64,000 bases of DNA from Amorphophallus konjac (taxonomy: Eukaryota; Streptophyta; Magnoliopsida; Alismatales; Araceae): positions 327,925,829 through 327,989,828 of the forward strand of contig CM040125.1 in assembly GCA_022559845.1 (NCBI GenBank), given 5' to 3'. Below the pieces are notes generated by a model that worked only from the letters and a program-made list of their open reading frames with translations, searched no databases and was not told the origin of the DNA. A program made the position numbers and the translations under genes. Of this stretch, positions 32,733 to 44,585 are shown in pieces. Every line of letters starts with the position of its first letter. The stretch's first letter is position 1.

Positions 32733-33433
32733 AGTTCGTGCAAACAATCTGAGTGAACTAATTTTTTTTCTCTTCATTCAAATGATTGTTTGTACATCAG
32801 AAAGGCAAAAGCCAATACATTACACAACAGAAAGCAAAAAATCCATCTGGCACCACTGCAAGAGGCCATTGCTCGGCTGACTCGGTTGATCTCCTTGCGT
32901 CCAGCCACTGACTCTGCCTCGCGTAGAAACTGGCTCGGATAAAAGGCTGTCGACCCAGTTGGCTCGGGTGGCCCATGACAAAGGTGACAGAAGGGACTGC
33001 GGATGGGAAGGCTACCTTCCAAGTTGACAGAGGCTGGGGAAGAGGGAACGCCTATGAAGGCCTCCTCTCTTCCAACTTGCAAACTCTTTGGAACGTACAG
33101 AGAGCAAGCACCCTCCGAAGAGTGAAAGAAAGGAAGCGCAGAAGAGGGAAAAAGAGGCTGCCAGAAATAAAAAGAAGACTATCATAGCTGGACGAGGAGG
33201 CAGGGGAAGGTCCGGAAAGGAGGGAGCTTAATTTGCTTCTCCCCCCATCCCTGAAGCGAGCAGAGAGGGACGGGCGGCGGAGATGCCGGATGCCCCCATC
33301 CGTCTTCCATCTCGCCCCCCTCCGGAAAGCCTCGCCGGAACTGATAGAGAAAAATGGCGTGATTCTTCCGTCAAAATCCTCTCTAGATCCACGCGACGAC
33401 CATCGGACCTGCTTCAAACCCACGCGACAACCG

Positions 33434-33514
33434 TCAGACCTGCTCAAAACCTGAAGCGGCAAAAACCCGCCGCCCTCCATCATCGGCAGCATCATCTTCC
33501 GAAGGATCTTCCAT
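33434..33514 (-). CDS. Small conserved antisense ORF in G2
   Basis: 26 codons from the ATG at 33,514, starting MEDPSEDDAADDG. It matches the G1 ORF at 12,432-12,533 with mostly silent differences in the first 13 codons, then diverges and stops at 33,434. A minus-strand TTTATAAGG is about 100 bases upstream. Function unknown. Confidence 0.45.
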   Translation of the reverse strand: MEDPSEDDAADDGGRRVFAASGFEQV

Positions 33515-33610
33515 GCTCTGAATGCAAAGGCTCAGCGCTACGAGAAATGGAGAGAGGAAAGACCGCCCTAGAAAACCCTAAAGTGATGTAGATGGAGAGA
33601 CGCCCCTAAG

Positions 33611-33625
33611 TCCCTTATAAAGGCG
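33611..33625 (-). promoter_or_regulatory. Minus-strand TATA box in G2
   Basis: Reads CGCCTTTATAAGGGA on the minus strand. Position and spacing to the small ORF match G1. Confidence 0.45.
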
Positions 33626-33987
33626 AGGGGAGGGTGCTTGCCTTAAAAGACTCTCTCCTCAAAAACACGTCGAAGGGATTTCCCCTTTTTGACTGGTCAC
33701 CTCAAACTCCTCGTTTCCGCCCCTAGCGGGACACACGAAGCGGCTAAGCATTCAAGGCGTGATCAAACAGAAAGGCACCCTGCCAGACGCCTGCCCAACC
33801 ATCGCCCGAGATCTGCGCAGAAAGTCTCGGCACTTTCCAACTACTGTAGATACACTGGTCAAATCACGGCAAGTACTGCAAGAAGCAAGTAAGATTTTAT
33901 TTGTTACCTTATAAAGAGGAAGTCCTTTTTTGGAAAAGAAAAAGAAGAAAACAAAAGAAGGAGGCAAAATAGGACGATACCTCAGGC

Positions 33988-36681
33988 CTAGGTCCCACTC
34001 TGAAGCTCGGAAGTGGAAGGCGCAGGTGTTTCACCCCCGGTGCCCTCGGTGACGGCCGGCCCTGGCACTGACCCCGCCTGCGCGGGAACTACCTCGGTCG
34101 TGAGCCCTCCCGAGGCAGCCGGAGTTGGCGACCCCTCAGGAGAAGAGCCCTCTGGATCTTCCCCGTCCGATGCAGAGGAGCTGGAAGATGACATCTCTGA
34201 GTCATAGCGTTGGCCAGAGGGGAAGTCAATCCCAGAATCTTGTTTCCCGGCATAAGCTACTGTCCGACGGTAACCTTACTTAAACCCCATGCGGATGCCT
34301 CGGTGAAGTGCTGACTCATAGTAGGGAAGGGCAGCTTCCTGCAGGTAGGCCCGGTAAACCTCTGAGCCCTTGTATTACTCGATTGCCTCCGCCCCGGCCA
34401 GTCCCATCCTGTCGGCAAGCTCGGCCTTCTCCCGCTCCGCCTCGGCCGCCCGCTCCTCAGCCTCCACCGATCTTTTCTCTACCTCGGCTGACTTCCATTT
34501 GGCCTCGGCCGCCCACTCCTCGACCTTGACCGATCGCCACTCTGCCTCAGCTCGGTCGGCCTCGGCCTCCAAACGAAAGCGCTCCGCTGCCTCCGCCCGG
34601 TTCACCAACTCGGTGCGCTCAGCCTCCCAATGGCCATCCAGCTCGAGATGAAGAAGGCGCTCCTCTTCAAGAGTTTGCTTTTCCTCTCGAGCGATTCCTG
34701 GGCCTTTGTTAGTTGCTCGGTCAGCACTCTGACCTTCAGCCGGCTCGACCGTGACAACTCCCTGATCGCGGAGAACTCCCGTCGGCGCCCTTCATGCGCC
34801 TCATTGAGTCGAGCTAGTTTCCTCTCACACCCTCCGAGGGTCCAAGCAAGATTCAACAGCTCTGACTCCGATCGGGCATAAGTCTCCACCATTGTGGCCC
34901 CCATCTGGGCCATGACCAGGCCACCCTCCATAATGATGTCGAGGACCCCAGGTGGAGAATGACGCTTGTCTCCCTCTTTCATCCTCGCGGACACCTCACG
35001 ACAAAGCTGGTATAAAGTGCTCGAGATGCCGAGCCTTTCCAGAGCCACCGGCATGGAAACCCTCTCCACACCTGGCGCCTTGCCAGAAGGCCAAAGTCGA
35101 GCCGCGGGATCGGCCGCCTCGCCCACTGCGGTCGGTTGGGGTTGCGACGCCTCCGTAGGTGAACCCCCGACCTCGACCGACGCTGCGAGCCTGGCCACTC
35201 TTTGCACCACGGTCGTTTGGGGCTGCGACGCCTATGCCGGCGAACCCCCAACCTCAACCGTGGGGGCTCGCATGTCGCCCACCTCGACCGGCACCCCTGC
35301 CTCGGCCGTGGTTGGTTCAACTTTGGCCCCCGCTGTTCCCAACGAGGGGAGAGCCGACCCATCACCGTCACCTCCCGGGGTGCCCCTGGTCTCCTCGGCC
35401 CCCTCTCGCTCAGCAGATGGGAGAGCTGGCTTGGTAGGGTCGGCCCTATCTTGCCCTAGAGAGGGGAGCGCCGTCGAGCGAGAATTGCCCCCAGCGGCGG
35501 GGACGGCCCCGGCCTTCCTGGCCCGTTTCCTGGCCTTCACGGCCTCCCGCAACCTCCCCTCCATGGGATCCTAGCGCTTCGCCCCGCACGGCTGAGAAGT
35601 CCCCTCGGAGGCCGCCCCTTTGCCCTTGTCCTTGGCTTGGGAGCGACCCACAGGGGCGCCCGATTCATCAGCCACCGAGTCGTCGGCAAGGTCAATGATC
35701 TCAGCGGCCTCCTCCAGAGGCTCCCGCCTGGTGTCTGCACAAAGAAGAAGGTGTGATCAGGAAAAGGAAATATGACCCCCACCTCCGAAGGAAGATCTAA
35801 GTGGGGGCACCTGAGCCCGACATATGCAGCCGCGTAAGAAGACACCGCTCTATGTTCTCCGGGGTCACCAATTCCTCGGTGGACTGGCGATTCCTTAGCA
35901 GGATGGCAGCATACTCCTCCACATGAGGGGAGAACTCGTCCTATCTAGGAGGGATATTCGGGTGGAAATTGGCTATTACCTGGCACCTCCAAGTTTCCCC
36001 CACCGAGTTTATCCCCACCCAGAAAAATTTGGTGTTCCACCCTTTATGCGAAGAATCCTTCGCCGCCAGCGAAATACAGCTCCTATTCCTCCTCGCCTGG
36101 ATGAAGTAAAAATCCTTCACAGCCAACGGGTGCACCTTCAACTCGAAGAAATAGTGGAAGAGGTCCAAGGAAGGAGGAACCCCGCACTGACGACAGAGGA
36201 TTCGAAAAGCGGAGAGGAGAAGGTACGAGTTGGCTACCAACTTAATGAGTGCCAACTAGAAAAAGTTGAGAAGCGTGAGGACGAAGGGCTCGAAGGGGAG
36301 GCGAAACCCGCTTTTCCACACCAGAAGAAAGATGCAGATGTGGCCCGTGTGAGAATCCAGCCATGTCTCATACGGGGCAGCAGCAGTAAAGCTATACTTG
36401 TGAGGCAGGCGAAACTGATGCTCCAGCCTCTTCACCTCGGCTTCCCCCAACTCGCTGCAGTTCTGGACCGACGCTCTCACCACCGATTCGTCGCCCCATC
36501 CCTCGGCACCCGAACGCTGGCCCGCCATAGATTCCGAGGAAGAACTTGAAGAAGAATTCTCTCGAGACCTCTAAGATTCCGGTGGAGGAGGAAGCTGCCG
36601 GACCGCCTACGCAGTTATCTTCGCCAACTCCTCAAACGCCGCCTCAAGTTTCTACTCCTCCGCTGTGTCCTCACGGTGCAT
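33988..36681 (-). pseudogene. G2 antisense gene (decayed, spliced type)
   Basis: Homologue of the G1 antisense gene. The ATG is at 36,681. Exon 1 has several TAG codons near its start, one at about 36,256 inside the gypsy-type transposon domain, and one at about 35,941. The conserved stretches FLLVWKSGFRLPFEPF and DFYFIQARRNRSC remain. The 76-nt intron at 35,735-35,810 keeps CAG/GTGCCC and GTGCAG/AC. Exon 2 is frameshifted several times, but the coiled coil and the serine-acidic tail are still visible. The reading frame ends at 33,988, as in G1. Confidence 0.78.
35735..35810 (-). other. Intron of the G2 antisense gene
   Basis: 76 nt with GT-AG ends on the minus strand, at the same place and the same length as in G1 while the intron body differs. 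Confidence 0.72.
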
Positions 36682-36988
36682 CGAAGAGCCCCAAAAGTAA
36701 AGAAGAGAAGGAAAGCCAAAACCCTAACAACGGAAAGAGTCTGGGATGAGAACCAGCGCTCAACGCCTATAAACCCACGCGAGAGGTGACGCGTCGTTCC
36801 GACCTCCGAGGAAAGGGGGCCCCTTCATTTCAAATCCGTCAGGATTTCAATTATTACGGGCCCAGGTGACCATGACATGTGGCTTCATAACACTGCCAGA
36901 TCTCCACCCACCTGAGTCACGCTTGTCCAAAACCCTAAAAGGCTACTCATCCGAGCCTCCCTTGGCTTGGGAGTAGGAGGGGGACAAG

Positions 36989-37764
36989 GAGAGGGGGATT
37001 TCTGCAGCCCATTCAAAGAGCAGTCGAATTAGGCCCATCAGGACCAAACAAGGCCATGCTCACCCAAGTGACAGCCCACAGGGCCCACTTAGGACAAAAA
37101 GCCCAATAAAATATTTGCTCGAGGATACAACCTTCCTAGGCGGCCTCTAGACTCGGAAGGCCCGAGCATTGGTCAGGTCACAGGAAAGGTCCATGCCCGA
37201 GCCATCTCTCCGCCTGGGGGAAGAAGGCGCATGTCGACCAATCCGACCCATCTTCGTCCGAGCTAAGCCTACCGCCCGGATAGAGATGGCCTATCTGAGC
37301 TCGGTACGGCCGACGATTTCTTATCCATGCAGCCATTAAGAGTCCTCTGTGGGTAGGAATTTATAAAGGCGAGGGACTCCAGCTCCCCAAGGTGATAACG
37401 CTCCCACGATAAGGCAATAAAAGCCCACATCAAGGACGTAACCCCCACCTGAAACCCCTCGACTTACAGGACTCCAGAAGACGGTGCACTATTTAACCCA
37501 GGGATACCCTCCGACAAAAGGTAAGGGCAATCACACGCTCAAAACTCCTGAGCAGGAACCACTTCACCCTTCTGGTGGAGAGGGATCTCGCGCAGAAGCT
37601 ACTTCCTCCCTATATTGCTCCCACCATAGCTCTACTGACTTAAGCATCAGAGGGTTTTCCCTAGGGACTCATCCTTGGGCCTCCTGATCCGTTTCCCTTT
37701 CTTGCAGTTCATTATCCGGTGATCCACTGCCCGCTAAGGACCAGCGCGAGATCTTGTCTCTTCA
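36989..37764 (+). repeat. G2 3' LTR
   Basis: About 776 bp, clearly related to the G1 LTR but well diverged. The first TG appears lost (ACAAG is followed by GAGAGGGGG). It ends GTCTCTTCA at 37,764, preceded by the same purine tract as in G1. The next five bases, AGGTG, should be its target duplication. Confidence 0.85.
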
Positions 37765-39369
37765 AGGTGCTACTCCAGGAATAAGTTCAATGGAGAAGTT
37801 TACTTCCCTTTTGGGCGGTAATCCGTGTAAATCTGATGAAAATACATCTGGAAAATCATTGACAATTGGGATATCATCTAAGATGATCTCCTTGGATTCG
37901 GTGAGGATAACGGAAGCAAGAAAAGCAACACATCATTGCGAAATTAATTTGCAAGCGTGCAACGATGAAATAATGGCAGGATGCTTCCTATATTTGACAC
38001 CAAGGAAGGAAAACTTTGGAAGACCAGGTTTCCGAAAAGAGATAATCATGTTGCGATAATTGATGTAAGCATCATGGTCTACTAGCCAATCTACGCCTAG
38101 AATGGCATCGTAGCCCTCCATATCAAGGCATACGAGATTTGTAGGAAGATTATGTCCTTCTACCCTTACCTTACTATTTGGATAATAGTTGGTGAGTTTG
38201 GTTCTAGGGCCTAAAGGCGTAGTAATAGCAAGGTCCGAAGGTAAAGGAACTGACGAAATAGGTAACATTTTTGCAAAGGAAGTAGATATAAAGGAATGAG
38301 AAGCACCATTATCGAATAGTACAAAAGCAGGATGCGAACAAATGTGAATAGTACCTTCCATAAGCCCATCATCCCTAGGCACTTCATCATCATTCATGAC
38401 GGCATTAAGACGAGCTTGCCATTTACGTCCACTTCCAGAAGATAGCTCTTTCATAAGGGGGCAATCCAGCATACGGTGCTCCCTGCTGCCACAATGGAGA
38501 CAAGCGCCAAGGCGCTTCCAGCATTCTTCGACCGAATGACCGAACTTCTCATAGAAAGTATAGGCCGTAGTGACCTGCTTGTCTTCTTCCTTGACCTTCT
38601 TGTTCTTGTGGTAGCCACTACCACTCCCATTTCGGGATCTTTTCTTGCTATCACAGGATTTTTAGGGTTCCGTGATGCTGAAAATTTTCTTCTTATCATG
38701 CCGATCAGACCTTCAGCTCGGCTACTCTCCCTTTCCTTTTAATTTCTCCACCTTCTCTAAGGTCCTCTCGCATAGATGCGCCCGCTGGACCATCTCCGTA
38801 TAAGTACGGATATTCTGAGTCCCCAGTTGCTGAATATACCTGGGCCTTAAACCATCCATAAACCGATTAGCCTTTAGCAAGTCAGGGCTAATCAAATGCG
38901 GAGCATATGGTGCCAGCCTGGAAAATTGAAGTTCATATTCCGCCACTGACATCATGCCCTGGCGAAGAGAAGCAAATTCCATAGCCTTCCGCTCTTTGAT
39001 GTGCTCAGAAAAGTACTTGGCTCGAAAGAGCGTAAGGAAGCCTTCCCACGTGTGTGGTGCATCAGCTGGGGGTGTAGGAACGGACTTCAACCACGTACGG
39101 GCATCTTTATTCAATTGAAAAGTAGCAAGGCGAACCTTTTCTTGATCCACACACTGCATCACTTCGAAAATATGGTTCATTTCGTTTATCCAGTTTTCAG
39201 CTTCATCTGGATTTGAGGAACTAGAAAATCTCGGAGGGTTTAAGCTCCGAAAATTATGGTGTATGTCTCTAGCTCTTGCTCCTGTGCCAGCTTGCACCAT
39301 GGTTTGTAGTGCTTGAGTCAAACCTGCTACGGTCTCTTGCATGCCGTTCCAATCTACGCGATGAGCCAT
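37765..39369 (-). pseudogene. T1 gag, protease and RT start (broken)
   Basis: Gag starts at the ATG at 39,369 and reads to a stop at 38,722. It contains PPRFSSSSNPDEAENWINEM, FRAKYFSEHIKERKAMEF and LMAPYA-like retrotransposon gag sequence. A frameshift and stops follow. The zinc knuckle CLHCGSREHRMLDC is encoded near 38,490. A frame from 38,472 carries the protease: LFDNGASHSFIS near 38,310 (DNG where DTG is usual) and ILGVDWLVDH near 38,100. A TGA at 37,933 interrupts the link to RT. The frame then continues with DIPIVNDFPDVFSSDL and LPPKREVNFSIELIPG until the G2 boundary. Confidence 0.85.
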
Positions 39370-39585
39370 TATAATAAGAATAAGGTACCTGAGAGAATAA
39401 CAAATTGTTAATTCTCATGGAAATTTTGAAAGGGATTAATCTAGAGCTAATTTATTGTCTTATTCCGAGCTCTACCCAATTCTCGCATAAGTGGGGAATT
39501 TCTTTCCTAGCTTTCATAGGTGTGGGTCCTTAACCTTGGACTTAGCCTATGACATGACTTTTTCCTAGGACATACGTATGCCTAG

Positions 39586-39597
39586 GCTCTGATACCA
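39586..39597 (-). other. T1 primer-binding site (initiator Met-tRNA)
   Basis: TGGTATCAGAGC on the minus strand, a few bases inside the LTR end. This is complementary to the 3' end of plant initiator Met-tRNA. Confidence 0.9.
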
Positions 39598-39604
39598 ACT
39601 TAAC

Positions 39605-42600
39605 TGTCATGCCCCGAGCTTTTATTACCGCGGAAGATGATCTCGGGAAACGTGAACAGCCAGCATGTTAAGTCTCTTGCAAGTAAAAAATAATCAGAGC
39701 GCAAGATAATCACACATAAAAATGTAATTGCATAATAATTTAATCAACTTCTCCTTTCATTAATAATCAAAATGATAAAGATCCAAATACATAGAATATT
39801 CCAACTTTACTCAACGCTTGACTCAATAAAAATGGAAAATTACATGAACTCGATCTAGACATTTATTGACTCCTAAGTCTTCACTCTCAATTTCAAGTGG
39901 CTTTCATTCGCTCTCAGTCCCATCACTTGAATAACTTGAATCCGAATCCGAACTACTTGCATCTCTTGAAAAAGATAGGAAATATGTAATGAGCACACTT
40001 GCCCAATAGGTATTTTCGCATCAACATGATTGGCAATATTAAAGTGATTAGCACTTTAGCTCTAAAGAATAAGGTAAAATCAAGCGAAATACGATTAAAC
40101 ATGCGATTAAAACCAGAGTAACAAGATATAATCAAGCTTAAGATATGAGAACATAAATCGATCAAGTATAATCAAGTAAGAACGTAGTAATGGCCTTTCA
40201 TGAACAAGAATGTACTAGAAAGTCATGTAACAAGCAAGAATGTACTCTTCACTCAGTAGCAAGTACTTCGTGAATTTCAGTGGAATTCCATTTCACGAGC
40301 CATAAATATTTCCATGGTTACCGTGGATATTTCACTTATTTATAAAGAAAATACTCCCAGCGTAATGCGACGCCAGTAGCATCATACCCCATGATTTATA
40401 ATAGTATATTTTTGACAATCAGCCAATGCGACTAGCATATAGCCCTTGAACACAATCAGTGCTCGATTCGCATCTTCAAGTATAAATCAATATACTTACA
40501 CGCATGTAAATAATGTGGCCAACAATGTACCATTTCAACAATAGGTTCATGATAAAGTAATCAATAATAAGAATGCTTCTATTTGGAATAAAGAATTTCA
40601 ATAAATACTTTAATGACTAGGTTATGCCATAGAAATAAATCGGCAGCATAACGGTACATTTCTTAACTTTCATAATTTAGTTAAATCATCTTGATAAAGG
40701 TGACATGTCCCAGAGATTTAATAGTCTTTCTAGGATCATATGGATATTAACCCATGGGTCAAACCTTGGGTTAACTGAACTCAAGAATTTTAGCGATCTA
40801 TAACTGGGCCGTTACACGAATATAGCGGTCTAGTTCTGGACCGTTAAGTACAAAACTATTCGTTATTTGAAAACAGGCCCTCTGGAGTCTTTAGAAGTCA
40901 AAGGTGGATCCGTCAAGGTTCCTTTAGCGGTCTAGATAAGGTCCGCTAGGAGACTATGGAGGTCAATTATTGGTCCGCTAAGGTCCATAAATAAAAACAC
41001 TGATATAAGTGTATTCTAGACAATTGGGCTTTAATGGTACAACTAACTCGGCGTCCTACTGAGAATCTCAGGCTTGCGGAGAATTACGGAGGCCTTGAAA
41101 TAAGATTTCCTAGTCCATTGGAAGGAATATCCAAAGGAGAGGTCCTCATGTCCAAGATTATGTTCCTCTAGTACAAAGTGTGTAACTAATGGTCATATAC
41201 CGGAATATATGCCATGAACTTATAGAAATGACTCTGAGATAAGAATAGAATGTGTACAGCGAAAAATCAGCGTTAAATCTTGTCAACATAAGCATTCAAA
41301 CTGTAATTTAATACAAAATTATATGGTTTTTGGCACAAAATATCTTTTGCTTAAAATAATCTTAAGTACCATAAAAAATATGAACTCACTATTTATGAAT
41401 CAGGAATTAAAACTCAGAGTAATAAATACCATTAAAACAGGTTAGTATATAGTTAACTAGGCTTAATTATAAGTTATATGGCTATTCTTAAATCTATCCC
41501 GGGATGACAGAAAATAGCATAGTTGGCGATCTATCATAGAGCCGTTACAGGACGCTGGCGGTTTATCGTAAGGCCGCCATAGTAACTTTAACGGTCTATT
41601 TCCGGTCTGCCAGAGCTTTCATGAAAATGAGTTTACCAAGTGTCTAGCGGTTCATCATAAGGCCGCTATAGAGAGATGGCGGTCAAATTCTAAGCCACTA
41701 GAGCACGACAGACAGTAACTTAAATAAGAGGGTTCTAAGGTTTTTAACTCACATCATGTCTAAAAATCATATATAAACTTTCCCTATTAGGATAAAATGA
41801 AGGTTAAGCTAACAATATGCATGGGTTTCTGTGAATTGACAAGAAAGTTCATTTTTAACTTAGTTAGGGCTAAGAATATGCATGCATAATATAGTAGAGG
41901 CATAAAACATGAAATTCATGATCTATAAAGTATGAAATCATGTGCAATAAGAGGGATTTTATTCCTAGAATGATGTTTTATCTGTTCATGAGATGACCTA
42001 CCTCTGCTAAAGCATTTAAACTTCGAATTTGATGCTAGATGCTACCCTTAGTCCCTTGCACACCTTTTGACAAATCGGCAACTTCAAGCTGCTCTAACTC
42101 TTTACTCTCTTGACCTAATGATGCAAAAATTGGTGGGTAAGAAGCAGATACTAAGGGGAACAAAAGTTCTAAAGACACTTAGGCTAAATACCTCGATTTG
42201 ATTATCTAATCCTTTGATCTTCACCGGACTCTTGCACAGTTTCCTGGGTCGCTAAGGTGGAACCAGCAACTTTGCAGGCTTCTATCTCCTTGTGTGCTTG
42301 ATCTCCTAGCACGAAATTTTGAGATATGTTATTCCTATATATTAGCAATAAAAACTTCTAAAGAACCTACCTGAAATAATGCCATCTTACCTTGATTCCA
42401 CGCGAGCCAATGTAAGGGTCGCGCAGGTCAAAACTAGGTCTTATTTATAGGGTTTTACTAGGGTTTGAGGATTAGATTGATTCTAGAGTCTTTGTTAAAC
42501 CTTACTTCGACTTTTGAGAGTCCTAAACATGATTACTAGTTCTTCTATCTCGATCCCTAAAGGATAGACTAGCAAAACCCCCATATTTTTACTCTTTCTT

Positions 42601-43003
42601 CAATACACGGAACTGACAGGAAATAGCGGTCGAGAATTGGTCCGCCAAATGACTTGTAGCGGTTTTACGATAGGCCGCTACCTGTCCTGGGCGCTGAATT
42701 TAAAACTAGTTCAAACTCTAATTTCATCTTATCTACTAAATTATCTAATTAATGGGTAATTATCCTTATAATTCGTGAATAAGCTAATTAACCTTCTATA
42801 ATATGGGCCAAACTTCATGGGCTTGATCTTTAAGTCTTTTGGGGTTTATTTAAATAGGCTAGGTTAATGGTTTATCATAACTGGGCCTTAATAATGATTT
42901 ATTTAACCCAATATTTATTTATTAATCCATTTTGATCATTTAAAATTCCTAAAAAATACTTAAATATTCTAGAAATAATTTATAAAAAATCTGGGACATT
43001 ACA
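39605..43003 (-). repeat. T1 5' LTR (3.4 kb)
   Basis: On the minus strand it starts TGTAATGTCCCAG at 43,003 and ends CGGGGCATGACA at 39,605. No gene is seen inside. It contains eleven 24-nt palindromic units (see 40,791-42,680). The five bases after it, ACATC at 43,004-43,008, are the candidate target duplication. Confidence 0.85.
40791..42680 (-). repeat. 24-nt dyad units in the T1 LTR
   Basis: Eleven units, each exactly 24 nt, start at 40,791, 40,823, 40,925, 40,957, 41,524, 41,556, 41,589, 41,645, 41,677, 42,624 and 42,657. The form is TAGCGG-N12-CCGCTA with up to two arm changes. Arms are perfect at 40,925, 41,556 (TGGCGG/CCGCCA), 41,645 and 42,657. Units often come in pairs 32-33 nt apart start to start. 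Spacers tend to begin TCTA or TTTA and end AAGG or TGGT. Confidence 0.9.
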
Positions 43004-43868
43004 ACATCAAAGGACGTGGAGCTATGATTCTGATGAAATGAAGCTGAAAACTCAAGTTATACAAAGGCTGCGTCGACCTATCCTTAGGATGCGTCGACCT
43101 CACTGTTCAGAAAGGCGAAGCACTTCAGGCTACGTCGACGCGACGTCACTGTGCGTCAACGTAATCAAGCAGAAATATCTCAGGCTACAAGGGTGACAAG
43201 TGTCCAGTTAAAGGTGACAAATAGACCTTTAAGGTTGACAAATAGATGAGTAATGGTGACAAATGGATAGCTCAGTAGACAAATGGCTCAGAAGCTCAAA
43301 AATGATGCAATGGAGTCGACTCCAAGTTGTCACAACGTCGACTCCAAACCCTCTCCAGCAATGAAGCTTCAAGCAATCAAGCAAAGCAATCAAGCTCTTG
43401 AATAAGGGTGACAAATGAAGATTAAGGCTGATAAATAGATCTCCAGGCTGTAGCGTCGTTCACTAGAAGCATCACATGTTGAGCATGGCAGACAAATGGC
43501 TGTTAAGGCAAAAAAGCAAAGGCGACGGCTATTGGCAAATAAGGGTGACAAATAGCTCCTTAAGGGTATAAAATAGTCGATAGGAGTCAAAAATAGTAAA
43601 TAGGGTTAACAAATGGCTCGTAGCAGCGTCAAGTGGCACGTGAGTGAAGGCTGCATCAACACAATACCTTCATTGTAGCGTCGACGCCATCAGGCTCCAG
43701 CAACAGCAGTAGGCCACAGGTAAAGCTGCATCAACGCAACACTTACAGTGCGTCAACGCACTAGGGACTTCCATTACCCATTACGCGAGTCATCCCATGA
43801 AGGCTGCGTCAACACCATGTTCTCAAGGCGTCAGCGCAATGGGTTTTACAGAAATTGCTCTAAGCATG
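43004..43868. repeat. Unassigned repeat-rich flank between two Tekay LTRs
   Basis: No gene. It carries about ten copies of GACAAATRG, some in a 20-22 nt tandem at 43,192-43,290. It also carries several paired 12-mers of the TGCGTCRACGCA type, such as 43,726-43,759. C1 and its LTR have similar paired motifs, so this may be a fragment of another SIRE-like LTR. That is inference. Confidence 0.5.
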
Positions 43869-44300
43869 TGTCACGTCCCGAGCTTTTATTACAGCGGAAG
43901 GAATATCGGAACGTGAACAGCCGGCATGGTAAGCCTCTCGCAGGCAAGAAATCAGAGCGCAAGACAATCACATGGAAGTAATTGCACAAGTAATTCCTCA
44001 AAGAAAATTCAAACTTTATTTCATAACCATCACCAATTTACATAAGATCACTTCTTGACAACTTTCATCACTATGACTCAAGAAAAATCAAAAATTACAA
44101 TAGGACTAGACTAGACACTTGACGACTAGATCTTCTCTCCATCCATTTGACTTTCAATCACTCTCAGACCCGCTACTTGTATATTCCGAATCTGATTCAC
44201 TAGTATTTCCTGAAACAGACAAGAAAAATAGGTATGAGCACACTTGCCCAGTAGATATCTTCGCATCCACAGGAAGGCAATATTTAAGTGATTAATATAT
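43869..44300 (-). repeat. Second Tekay-like LTR fragment (T2)
   Basis: Aligns with 39,605-40,060 of T1 in the same orientation: TGTCACGTCCCGAGCTTTTATT against TGTCATGCCCCGAGC, then GCGCAAGA and GAGCACACTTGCCCA. No primer site lies on its low-coordinate side, so it is a 3' or solo LTR. C1 cuts it at 44,300. Confidence 0.8.
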
Positions 44301-44585
44301 TGATGATTGGTCTTTGAAGTGAGTTATTCTCTGTGAGTCATCTAGCTGTGTCTTTTATATGCTCGATAAATTCATGTTTTATCATGTAAGTGAATGGAGT
44401 TCATATGGCTGTCAGATAACATGCTCTACTTTAATTCTGTCTACACTCTGTCTGCACAGTCTTCACAGCAGTGCGTCAACTCAGTGTGCTGATGTGTCGA
44501 CCCTTCAGTCATACTTGTCTCTGTTCTCACACCAGTGCGTCAACTCCTTGAGCTGATGCGTCGACTCTTCAGTTCAGTTTCTTCA

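Larger units (their letters stand above)
32733..33987. other. G2 interval between pol and the antisense region
   Basis: Equivalent to 11,778-12,991 of G1. It keeps the probable antisense transcript end (32,790-32,830), the small antisense ORF (33,434-33,514), its TATA box (33,611-33,625) and the poly(A) signal of the large antisense gene (33,892-33,903). No sense gene is seen. Confidence 0.6.
28617..37764 (+). mobile_element. Ty3/gypsy Tat-like element G2 (5' part missing)
   Basis: Related to G1 from its position 7,677 onward, with the same order: gag end, pol, antisense region, 3' LTR. The first base follows the X LTR directly, so the 5' LTR and most of gag should lie left of the window if X inserted here. 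The 3' LTR ends at 37,764 inside a Tekay-like pol gene. Coding regions have several stops and frameshifts, so G2 is older than G1. Confidence 0.88.
37765..43003 (-). mobile_element. Del/Tekay-like gypsy element (T1), 5' part, minus strand
   Basis: 5' LTR at 39,605-43,003, Met-tRNA primer site, gag, protease and the first codons of RT. The element is cut at 37,765 by the end of G2. The very long LTR, the ends TGTAATGTCCCAG/CATGACA and the gag type fit plant chromoviruses of the Del/Tekay group. The rest of pol should lie left of G2's missing 5' end. Confidence 0.85.

Noticed and set aside
37765..39369. Host aspartic protease gene suggested by LFDNGASHSFIS.
   Set aside because: It follows a retrotransposon gag and knuckle, is flanked by a Met-tRNA primer site and LTR, and continues into RT sequence.
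39605..43003. Long gene-free stretch as a possible non-coding RNA locus.
   Set aside because: The ends, orientation and primer site show it is the T1 LTR. No tRNA or snRNA boxes are visible.
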